From: Rhizosphaericola mali
GTDB lineage: Bacteria > Bacteroidota > Bacteroidia > Chitinophagales > Chitinophagaceae
Assembly: GCF_004337365.2 (NCBI RefSeq)
Contig: NZ_CP044016.1
Span: forward strand, 4,445,507 to 4,509,506
Reading direction: 5' to 3'
Length of the DNA: 64,000 nt
The position numbers and the translations under genes were made by a program. Position 1 is the first letter of the stretch; each line of letters begins with the position of its first letter. Shown in pieces: positions 19,801-26,105 of this stretch. The notes under the pieces were generated by a model, which saw only the letters and a list, made by a program, of their open reading frames with translations, had not been told where the DNA came from and did no database searches.

Positions 19801-20021
19801 GAATCTACTACTCGTCCTTTAATGTCTATATTGTTTATTTTCTCATAGTAATAAATCTTTTTACTACGCGCATATAGTTTATCATTAATAATCGTATTCG
19901 TAATAATTAAGAATAATAAACAAAAAAGTGCTTTTGAAAATTTCTTAATGAAGTGATTATTAGATTTAGTCCGAATACGATTTAGTAATAGTACCCTCCT
20001 AGACCATACTTTAGAATACAT
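16896..20021 (-). CDS. susC: SusC/RagA-family TonB-dependent glycan transporter
   Basis: An outer-membrane transporter of about 1041 residues. After a signal-like hydrophobic stretch (residues ~30-47) comes a carboxypeptidase-D-like regulatory domain (DIKGRVVDSIGDPLIDATIT), the plug (MLQGKVSGLQVVN, then LYVVDGI and DAAATAMYGSQANAGVI) and a 22-strand barrel ending NRQFLFNVDFRF with terminal Phe. There is no STN domain, so no direct anti-sigma signalling is expected. I prefer the ATG at 20021 to a TTG nine bases upstream. The n-region before the hydrophobic stretch is unusually long and basic (about 27 residues). First gene of the polysaccharide operon. Confidence 0.93.
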   Translation of the reverse strand: MYSKVWSRRVLLLNRIRTKSNNHFIKKFSKALFCLLFLIITNTIINDKLYARSKKIYYYEKINNIDIKGRVVDSIGDPLIDATITIVGTKKNFHSDKDGYFLLKNVDTSNLSIQVSYVGYSTVTIKVDGTQDINIILTPVAQDNNAVVVVGYSNKKKSDLTSAVTVVSADKLKDVTTNDIGSMLQGKVSGLQVVNSSGAPGSSAEIRLRGVSSVNASQSPLYVVDGIIGGNYDPNDVESITVLKDAAATAMYGSQANAGVIIVTTKKAAAGKTRMELKVTTGFRDPYFGSMKMMNGSQLYEAQKEYYRDYTPGASNNSYKVDLLKFYSERPLSLESQNNNWLNTMFKRAPMTNVYFSASGSNEKNSYYLGMTYYDERGTLLNTNFKRINIHANSTHHFTPKISLSNSFNLNGNLGTGYDYNDIFYAYLNMPWDNPYDSTGKPIFVDGNSTFKWWSRDKTNPLHTIQNSSFPTKNFDVNYDLNLNVGITNWLSFSSTNRISAAYYKSRTYYSAAAGGQYYGTGYLDEENTLTYGYISNDLLKFNFNFGKHSLSGLAGFASQQSYTELSGGSGKGLPVGYDVLNVVSTSQNVDGSDTKFMLGSFISQVNYGYNGKYFFTASYRVDGSSNFPSNNRYAPFPAFSASWLINKESFLENSKFIDLLKLRASYGITGTQDIGSSRYLGLYSLSSQYNSSTAAVPTQLPSSNLTWESKYQWDIGLDIGLFKRVELTVDAYRNLTKNLLLQVSQPLSVGFESRWENTGEIDNKGLELGLNTTNIQSKNFTWQMNFNISFNTNKLRRFPATTINTQSTWGISQIYREGGNLYEFYMPKWLGVDNQTGAPLWEKVTTGADGKTIKQATSNYSDATYQEVGSPLPKFQGGWTNSFKYKDITLSINTYFLSGNKVFSNNLRFVENDGSEPYYNQMVLPKGYSVWTKPGDIATEPSPQNATNSTQTSTRYLKDGSFIALRNITLSYSLPAILANKIGFDGVQVGVSADNIYNFTKFLGQDPQTTITPGTYVMPGVSDFKYPNNRQFLFNVDFRF

Positions 20022-20283
20022 AATAGTCAAACGGTTTATTTGTTAAAAAAACAAGGAATAAGGAATTATATAATAGCTCCTAGTCATTCACTAATTAAAG
20101 CGAATAATTGAGAGAATTAAGAAAATTTCATTTTATAGTAGAAGCGATGTTCTTTATCTAGATTCTCAGTAAACACATTTACATATACTATAAAACCAGA
20201 TAAAATATATTATACATATTTAGAAGTTCATATTAATATTTATAGTCAAATTTCAAATACATACACTTAATAAACCACCTTTT

Positions 20284-20340
20284 CAAAGATAAGAATTAAT
20301 TAATGTGAAAATTACAATAGAATTTTGTATTCAAATACAA
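20284..20340 (-). promoter_or_regulatory. Possible susC promoter with adjacent inverted repeat
   Basis: On the minus strand TATCTTTG (plus-strand 20284-20291) matches TAnnTTTG; a TTG lies 23 bp further upstream, which is at the long end of the spacing. Just beyond is a perfect 7+2+7 inverted repeat, TTGTATT/AATACAA at 20325-20340, a possible regulator site. The predicted leader to the susC ATG is about 250 nt. No sigma/anti-sigma or hybrid two-component regulator gene is in the window. Confidence 0.35.
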
Positions 20341-21373
20341 TGTATTGATTATCAATAATATCAATCGTTTGCGTATACGATTATGTGTTATGATGCCAAA
20401 ATAATCTAACAAAGAATGTTAATTATTATCCACTAAAAGTTAGATTAAAATCCGGTACAAAAGGTAATCTAGCCCAAGATTGGTTTGACGAAATTGTTAT
20501 TGAACGCAATTTTTGGATCCCCCAATTTAATACCCACTAATGTTGTAAAATTTAAACAAACTTTTATAAATAAAGATATACTGCAATTTAATGAAAACAT
20601 CAAGCTCGTAGCTATTGAGCTAATTCAAGACAGAGAGGGTGTTCAAGTGGAGGAATAAGACTTGAGATTAAGTCTAATCTATTAAATAAATGACGAGACA
20701 GAATCGTGAAATGTACTAGTTTTTCTTGAAGGCAAATACAGTTAGTGCTAATGGAGATGCGGAACTTTCAAAACATCAGAAATTAAAAATATTGTCCAAG
20801 AAAGCATGGTTACACACTTTATGAAAGTCTACAAATTGCTGCTAGATGATGCAACAAAGATTATTATTATCAATAAGAGGGTATATACCTACATGAGCTA
20901 AATAAAATTGCAATTTATCTTTTGCAAAAAGTATGCGTAAGTTACTACCGATAGTATTAATATTTAAATTATTAGCGATAGCACTTACCTTATATAAAAA
21001 CAACAAAAGAATTTTGGTATTTAACTATTGAATTTACTAAGTCAATAGTTCGTATGTGGAGTAATTTTGAAACATAGAGATTTTGTATAACTAAAAATGA
21101 TTAAATGTGGCTATATGATATAGGACTCCGTATCAAATTTATTTTTTTAACACACAGATAAATTAGCAATTAATATTCAGCATTATAGTACAATTTATAG
21201 GGAATTATTCACATTAAAGAGCAAAATAAGACTAAGCTCATCTATAATAGGAAATTTATTTTTAGACTGATGTATACTTATTTTTAATGAAAGGTGCAGA
21301 TTATAAAGCAAGTGTTTAATTTTTTAACCTGCACATTTTAGGTGATATTTTGGCTGAGAATATTATTTAGAAC
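20341..21373. other. Gene-poor 1 kb stretch with decayed coding remnants
   Basis: No intact gene is seen. On the plus strand, 20430-20535 reads PLKVRLKSGTKGNLAQ, then DWFDEIVIERNFWIP, before a frame change at a run of five C residues (about 20518-20523); the other frame continues NLIPTNVVKFKQTFIN and ends LIQDREGVQVEE-stop near 20658. A further short frame occurs around 20806-20900 (MVTHFMKVYKLLLDDATKI). These look like pieces of broken genes rather than random sequence, but I do not recognise the family. The rest is AT-rich without clear signals. Confidence 0.4.
20400..20658 (+). pseudogene. Frameshifted remnant of an unrecognised ~75-85 residue protein
   Basis: Two adjacent frames join at the poly-C run near 20520 into one continuous peptide: upstream part ends IVIERNFWIP, downstream part begins NLIPTNVVKFKQTF and ends GVQVEE before TAA. 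The upstream part has no ATG; it opens after a TGA near 20390. Family not recognised. It could be a bacteriophage or transposon remnant, or the tail of a lost gene. Confidence 0.35.
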
Positions 21374-22036
21374 TTACAAAGGCAACATTTTACTACCACT
21401 ACTAGATAAGTAAAAATGCCATAATATCATACTTGCAACAGTTCTATATGGTTGCCAATTGTCAGACATACCTTGTATGGTTTCTTTGTCTGTTGATTTT
21501 GGTAGCAGTTTTAATTTCTTAATAGCATTAATGACTGCAAGATCGCCAATAGGAAAAATATCCACTCTTTGCAATACAAACATCAGATATACATCTATCG
21601 TCCAATTTCCAATACCTTTTAGTTGGATTAACTTTGCTCGAACTAGGTCATTAGATAAATTTTCTAGTTTTTTTAAATCTATAGTTTTTGATTCTAAAGC
21701 ATTTGCTAAACCTCTTATATATACCATTTTTTGTCTGCTCACATAACAAGCACGCATTTCTTCATCACTCAACTTTAAAACTGTCAGTGGAGTAAGTTCG
21801 ATGGTTTTTTCTTGTAATTTTTTCAAGGCTGCTAATGCTGAAGCTAGAGAAACTTGTTGCTCTAGAATAATATGAACTAATGATTCAAAACTATTGGGAC
21901 GCATCCACATTGGTGGGTAACCATATCTGTCAATAACGGATTGCAAATCTTTATCTTTCTTTCCCAGCGAATCGCATAGTTGATGATAATTATCCGAATT
22001 GAAAGTGTCGATACTTGGTGTTAATATTTTTTTCAT
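21374..22036 (-). CDS. alkA: DNA-3-methyladenine glycosylase II-like (HhH-GPD superfamily)
   Basis: A 220-residue base-excision enzyme that removes alkylated purines. It shows the HhH-GPD core: EQQVSLASALAALKKL near residue 50, the helix-hairpin-helix LKGIGNWTIDVYL near 145, and the catalytic Asp in FPIGDLAV near 164. The iron-sulfur cluster loop of Nth/MutY is absent, and it lacks the N-terminal AlkA domain, so it is the short Mag/AlkA form. It is 15 bp downstream of ogt, giving a two-gene alkylation-repair operon. Confidence 0.88.
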   Translation of the reverse strand: MKKILTPSIDTFNSDNYHQLCDSLGKKDKDLQSVIDRYGYPPMWMRPNSFESLVHIILEQQVSLASALAALKKLQEKTIELTPLTVLKLSDEEMRACYVSRQKMVYIRGLANALESKTIDLKKLENLSNDLVRAKLIQLKGIGNWTIDVYLMFVLQRVDIFPIGDLAVINAIKKLKLLPKSTDKETIQGMSDNWQPYRTVASMILWHFYLSSSGSKMLPL

Positions 22037-22051
22037 AGTTTCGATTGTTGA

Positions 22052-22555
22052 TTAGAAAAGTGTTTGCACTTTTACATCGCTTTCTAATTCCAATAATATC
22101 TTTTTATTTTGTACGCCGCCAGCAAATCCAATCATTTTTCCATCTGCACCTACAACTCTATGACAAGGAACGATAATAGCGATTGGATTTTTGTTCAATG
22201 CACCACCAACAGCTCTAACCGCTTTTATATCTCCTAAAATTTGCGCCAATGCTCCATAGGTTTTTGTTTTTCCATATTGAATGGTCAATAATGCGTTCCA
22301 AACTTTCACTTGAAAATCCGTTCCTATAAAATCCAATGGAACTTTGAATACAGTTCTCTTTTTTGTAAAATATTCGGCTAGTTGTTGCTCAACTTGCAAT
22401 AAAATAGGATGAGAATTATCTAATATAGGCTCGTCTAATTTGCTTCTTTTATAGTTTTCATCTTCCCATAAAATAGCTGCTAGACCTTTGTTAGAACTGA
22501 CTAATCTTATTTTTCCAACTGGAGTGTCCATATCTTTAAAAAACAATTGACGCAT
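22052..22555 (-). CDS. ogt: Methylated-DNA--protein-cysteine methyltransferase
   Basis: A 167-residue suicide enzyme that takes methyl groups from O6-methylguanine. The active-site motif PCHRVVGADG, with the acceptor Cys near residue 128, and the helix-turn-helix region (TDFQVKVWNALLTIQYGKTK, then YGALA and AVRAVGGALNKNP) are intact. Only the small N-terminal domain precedes it, with no Ada or AraC parts. It leads the alkA gene. Confidence 0.95.
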   Translation of the reverse strand: MRQLFFKDMDTPVGKIRLVSSNKGLAAILWEDENYKRSKLDEPILDNSHPILLQVEQQLAEYFTKKRTVFKVPLDFIGTDFQVKVWNALLTIQYGKTKTYGALAQILGDIKAVRAVGGALNKNPIAIIVPCHRVVGADGKMIGFAGGVQNKKILLELESDVKVQTLF

Positions 22556-22643
22556 TGTAATTTATCCTTTTTTCAAATGTAGTAATATTATATTTATTTT
22601 TATTAGTGGAACTAACTAGGAGAAATAAAGTTGTTGTCATTGT

Positions 22644-23450
22644 TTACATTTTAAAACAATCTAATATAGTTTCATTTTTTGTAAGTACTGCAAAATGGAC
22701 ATTTTTAAATACATTTTTATATTTATCAAAAAGCAATTCTTTAAATAATTCACCAATAGTTTTAGGATCATTTTGGAATACACCACAGCCCCAAGCACCT
22801 AGAATTAAAGAATCATTTTTTTCATGATAAGCCAATGCCAGCATTTTGTCCATTCGTTGATGCATTGATTGAGTTATTTCATTAGCTTTATTGGGTTCTT
22901 GCTTTTGCACCACACCCGCATTCACAGCTGGCGATGTAATGATGTTACAATAATTTGGAGCGTCAATTAATACCCCTTTTTCATTGCGAAAAACGGGAAC
23001 TCCAGGACTATAAATCATACTATCTGTATAGACACATGAAGACATTTTGCGATGCATTTCATAGAAGCTAAATTGGGACATTTGTGATGCATACAAGCCC
23101 GATGAGCGCGCTATACTTTCTTCTTGTGCTTCTGCTCCATTGATAAATCCGCCACCTGGATTTTTCGCTGAGGCAAAATTTAGACACATAATGTTGTTGG
23201 CTGGATGCGTCGCCTGCATTTCTATGATCGCCGCAACCGTGGTTTGATTTTGAACCGTAAAATTTGTTTCGAATTTACGCTCCAAATTTTGTTGACTTAT
23301 AGTTGCCAATTGCTCGCTTGAGAACTGCGCCGTTTTATCGATACAATGTCCAAGTTCTTCTTTAATAGAGATTATAGTTCCTTGTTCGTTTGTGTATTGG
23401 CCAGATTCCAATATCTGGAGTGTTTCTTGTGCTAATAATTTCTTGTTCAT
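22644..23450 (-). CDS. Bacterial PARG-type poly(ADP-ribose) glycohydrolase (TIGR02452 macrodomain)
   Basis: A 268-residue macrodomain enzyme. The PARG signature is present: NFASAKNPGGGF near residue 92-97 followed by GAEAQEES near 102-109, where the second Glu of QEE is the catalytic residue in bacterial and eukaryotic PARGs. The C-terminal LILGAWGCGVFQNDP is the second ligand loop. It would remove ADP-ribose from proteins or nucleic acids. It is the third gene of the operon SPFH, NAD-kinase-like, PARG (6 bp from its upstream neighbour), and the island also holds a NADAR glycosidase and NAD salvage genes. Confidence 0.88.
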   Translation of the reverse strand: MNKKLLAQETLQILESGQYTNEQGTIISIKEELGHCIDKTAQFSSEQLATISQQNLERKFETNFTVQNQTTVAAIIEMQATHPANNIMCLNFASAKNPGGGFINGAEAQEESIARSSGLYASQMSQFSFYEMHRKMSSCVYTDSMIYSPGVPVFRNEKGVLIDAPNYCNIITSPAVNAGVVQKQEPNKANEITQSMHQRMDKMLALAYHEKNDSLILGAWGCGVFQNDPKTIGELFKELLFDKYKNVFKNVHFAVLTKNETILDCFKM

Positions 23451-23456
23451 AGTTAG

Positions 23457-24365
23457 TTAATTGATGACCAAATTGGCCAATTGTTTTGATAGTTGAATAG
23501 TAGCAATCGCACCACTATTGAATTGTAAAAAATCTTGTTCGATTCCGTCACTGAATATGAATCCGTTCGTTGGCATCATAGATTCAATGACTAGCTGATT
23601 TCCATTACTGATTTTTCCACTGCAAATATCTGTTTGTGTTGCATGGCTTTTAAACGGTTCTCTAACAGCAAAATACAAATCTACTTCCTTCAATTTGGGA
23701 TAATGTATATCTGTTATATGTGTCAATCCGTATGCCATATTAAACATCGAGCTCAACCAACCTGAGCTTCCGGTTTTGGTCGCAACTATTATACCACTTG
23801 ACGAATGATTTTCTTCTTTTCCGTTTATCTTAATTTTATACCTTGCTGAAGTATGCGACGAAATTCCGATGAATAAGTCGTTGACTGCCAATAATGATTG
23901 TCCATCATTCAACTTAACTTCTGCAAAATGCATCTGCTTGGTATGATAATTTTGTGCAATAACTTTTTTTACTGCTTCTATAAAATTACTGGAATTATAG
24001 GGCAATAATATGCCATCGTAACGCTCTGGATCTGGATTGATGGCAATAATCGGCAATTCTTTTGAATACTTCGCCACATTTGCAACAAGCCCGTCTTGTC
24101 CAATAACTATAATCAAGTTGCTTTCTGCAAAAAGATAAGATGGAATAAAACTACGTTCTACTACTTTGTTTTTAATGATGGGAGATAATCGTTGTTGTAC
24201 ATCATTAAATGCACTATAAAACTGTTCATGTTCTAACTCATAATCCGCAAAATCGCCACCTGATCTTTCTATAAAAAATCGCGCTTGTTCTTTCGTATTG
24301 AAACGCTCTATTAAGGATTCCATACGAGTTTTATTTTTAACAATTATGGCATATTCAAATTTCAT
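23457..24365 (-). CDS. Divergent NAD-kinase-like protein
   Basis: A 302-residue protein of the NAD kinase/diacylglycerol kinase fold. Expected motifs are recognisable but altered: GQDG near residue 90 in place of GGDG, NDLFIGISS near 165 for the NE/D motif, and GIIVATKTGSSGW near 197-209 for the conserved GxxxSTPTGSTAY. The first 85 residues (FEYAIIVKNKTRMESLIERF) differ from housekeeping NAD kinases. It may phosphorylate NAD or a related dinucleotide, or only bind it. It lies between the SPFH and PARG genes with gaps of 18 and 6 bp. It is probably not the essential NadK, which should be elsewhere. Confidence 0.7.
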   Translation of the reverse strand: MKFEYAIIVKNKTRMESLIERFNTKEQARFFIERSGGDFADYELEHEQFYSAFNDVQQRLSPIIKNKVVERSFIPSYLFAESNLIIVIGQDGLVANVAKYSKELPIIAINPDPERYDGILLPYNSSNFIEAVKKVIAQNYHTKQMHFAEVKLNDGQSLLAVNDLFIGISSHTSARYKIKINGKEENHSSSGIIVATKTGSSGWLSSMFNMAYGLTHITDIHYPKLKEVDLYFAVREPFKSHATQTDICSGKISNGNQLVIESMMPTNGFIFSDGIEQDFLQFNSGAIATIQLSKQLANLVIN

Positions 24366-24383
24366 GACGATTAATTTTTTACT

Positions 24384-25391
24384 TTATTTTCCCGTTAATA
24401 TAGTTTGCAATAAATTGGGGCTGATATTAAGATTTCCAATTTTTTGAGCATTTTCGGCTAATTCGCGAAATGCCAAAGCAATATTTCCACGAGCATCTTG
24501 TTTACTGTTCAGCGCGCTTAGGATTTTCCAATCCATTTGTTTGTATGGTTTAAGAGATGCTTCTAGCACATAACTTTGTGTGTCTGCTTCTTTCCGATCA
24601 TTATCCGTTTTTTGCTCAATCAATTGCTGACGTTGGGTTTCGATCGCTATATCCGCAGTGATCTTCATTTCTCGCAAGGTCTTACTGTTTTCGGCTTGTT
24701 GCACTTCTGTTTCCATTTTCTTTTCTGCAATTTGCTTTTGTTTTTCTTCTACAGCAATCTCCGTATTCAATTCAGATTCTTTTATTTTCCGTTCTTGTTC
24801 CACGGCGAAATTTCTGCGTTCGTAAACGGCTTCATCTGCCTGCTGTTGCAATCGTTCACGCGTTTCTGTCTCCAATGCTCTCGCCATTTCAGGTGTTGCT
24901 TGTACTGCCATAATACTTACGCCGAGTATTTCTATTCCCATCAATTTTATAGTTTCAGAGTTTCGCAAGCCTTCTTCTATGTTTTTTTCAATTTGTTTGG
25001 CAGAGCGAATGGCATCTTTCAAATTTAACTGATGAATAAATGCAGATGTGGATGTTTGCGCCAAGTTAATGATGCGTTGATTCAACTTTTCCGTTTCATT
25101 TTTTTTGTACAAACCATTTGCCGTCACCGTGAAATCCAAACTATTGGCCAATGCTTTGGGTTCTGTAATTTTATAACTTACTTGTCCTTGAATAGTTACA
25201 GATTGATAATCCGCCGTATTTTCATGGAAAATAAATGGTAAATCATTGCTACCCAAAGGAATCGCCACGATAGAACTGCTGGGTGCAAAATAGAAAAACG
25301 AAAGACCACGACCTTCTTTGGCAATCACTCCATTTTTGTAATGAAGTACATAGCTCATTGCATCAAATTGAATATGTTTAAAACCGAACAT
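24384..25391 (-). CDS. Soluble SPFH/Band 7 (stomatin-like) protein
   Basis: A 335-residue protein with an SPFH domain (residues ~20-170: YQSVTIQGQVSYKITEPKA and IKLMGIEILGVSIMAVQATP) followed by a long charged coiled coil (about 175-280, rich in Glu, Gln, Lys, Arg) and a short conserved tail. No signal peptide or transmembrane helix is visible, unlike typical stomatins, so it may form cytoplasmic or peripheral oligomers. It is the first gene of the operon with the NAD-kinase-like and PARG genes, with a promoter and NrtR-like half-site directly upstream. Confidence 0.82.
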   Translation of the reverse strand: MFGFKHIQFDAMSYVLHYKNGVIAKEGRGLSFFYFAPSSSIVAIPLGSNDLPFIFHENTADYQSVTIQGQVSYKITEPKALANSLDFTVTANGLYKKNETEKLNQRIINLAQTSTSAFIHQLNLKDAIRSAKQIEKNIEEGLRNSETIKLMGIEILGVSIMAVQATPEMARALETETRERLQQQADEAVYERRNFAVEQERKIKESELNTEIAVEEKQKQIAEKKMETEVQQAENSKTLREMKITADIAIETQRQQLIEQKTDNDRKEADTQSYVLEASLKPYKQMDWKILSALNSKQDARGNIALAFRELAENAQKIGNLNISPNLLQTILTGK

Positions 25392-25422
25392 GATAATTAT
25401 TTTTAATCGTTTATAAATGTGT

Positions 25423-25452
25423 CAAATGTACGCAAATATGAATTGGGCAAAA
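25423..25452 (-). promoter_or_regulatory. Promoter of the SPFH operon overlapping an NrtR-like half-site
   Basis: Minus-strand TACATTTG (plus 25423-25430) matches TAnnTTTG, with TTTTG 17 bp upstream (around 25448-25452). The spacer contains TACGCAAAT (25429-25437), identical to the left arm of the palindrome before the NADAR gene, while the right arm (AATTGGGCA) is degenerate. Confidence 0.55.
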
Positions 25453-25463
25453 AAATGGAATTT

Positions 25464-26012
25464 CTACATTTTCAATAATGCCCTAACTTCCATTAAAGCA
25501 AATCCCAATAGATTTTCACCATTCCATAATGTTGGATTTTTGCTATGAGGATGAGATTCCAGCATGCCGATTCCCCAAATCCTATCATAAGGACTCGCTT
25601 CTACAATTACTTTTTGATTCGTATTGAGTAGAAAATCGCCCATTTCTTTGTTTTGAGAAAATATTAAAAAATTGCCTTGTTTTACAATATCGTATTTATG
25701 ATTATTCCATAAGTCGGCATCAAAATTTTTCACTAATCGTCCCAATGCTTTCATCTCTTTTGGTGAATGCGCTGCCAATATCCTTTTTTGAGTTTCCAAA
25801 TCGCCAAACAATTCTGCTTTTTTAGCCATCATATATTGCTCGGTATTGGCAAACTGAATATCGTTTTCGATGAAGGTTGCGGGATACCATTGACTAAAAC
25901 AACTCTTGGTGATAGAACCATCTGAAGGAATCTGATGTCCCCAAAAAAACAAGAACTCTAAATTCTTTTTCTGTTCAAATGCTGTTTTTAAATTATCTAA
26001 ATTGTTCTTCAT
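25464..26012 (-). CDS. NADAR/YbiA-family N-glycosidase (DUF1768)
   Basis: A 182-residue protein of the NADAR (NAD and ADP-ribose) superfamily. The motifs WYPATFIENDIQFANTEQYM near residue 40, KAELFGD, FSQNKEMGDFLLNT near 120 and EASPYDRIWGIG near 140 are all present. Family members cleave N-glycosidic bonds in ADP-ribosylated or pyrimidine intermediates; some reverse ADP-ribosylation of guanine in DNA, and YbiA relates to riboflavin intermediates. The neighbouring PARG and NAD salvage genes favour the ADP-ribose role here. It is transcribed alone, from a promoter embedded in an NrtR-like palindrome. Confidence 0.87.
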   Translation of the reverse strand: MKNNLDNLKTAFEQKKNLEFLFFWGHQIPSDGSITKSCFSQWYPATFIENDIQFANTEQYMMAKKAELFGDLETQKRILAAHSPKEMKALGRLVKNFDADLWNNHKYDIVKQGNFLIFSQNKEMGDFLLNTNQKVIVEASPYDRIWGIGMLESHPHSKNPTLWNGENLLGFALMEVRALLKM

Positions 26013-26029
26013 TTTGCGTTTATTTTACA

Positions 26030-26061
26030 CAAAGCTAATTGTTGTAAATAAAATACGCAAA
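26030..26061 (-). promoter_or_regulatory. Promoter of the NADAR gene
   Basis: Minus-strand TAGCTTTG (plus 26030-26037) matches TAnnTTTG; TTTG (plus 26058-26061) is 20 bp upstream and lies inside the palindrome at 26052-26075. Binding there would block the -33 element. Confidence 0.6.
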
Positions 26062-26075
26062 TTTATTTGCGTATT
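26052..26075. promoter_or_regulatory. NrtR-like operator before the NADAR gene
   Basis: Perfect inverted repeat with 11-bp arms: AATACGCAAAT, two central bases, ATTTGCGTATT. It overlaps the -33 element of the NADAR promoter. Because a T-run follows on the minus strand side of the nadV 3' end it could also act as a weak terminator, but the stem is AT-rich and the core TACGCA recurs at other promoters in the island. Confidence 0.65.
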
Positions 26076-26105
26076 TTTTACATAAATATTTTAATAAATT
26101 GAAAA

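Noticed and set aside
24576-25028. A 150-codon plus-strand frame opposite the SPFH gene
   Set aside because: Phe/Leu/Cys-rich translation mirrors the coiled-coil codons on the other strand; no independent evidence for a gene.
26052-26075. Reading the palindrome after nadV as only a terminator
   Set aside because: The stem is AT-rich, it overlaps a well-formed promoter of the NADAR gene, and its TACGCA core recurs at promoters not near any gene end.
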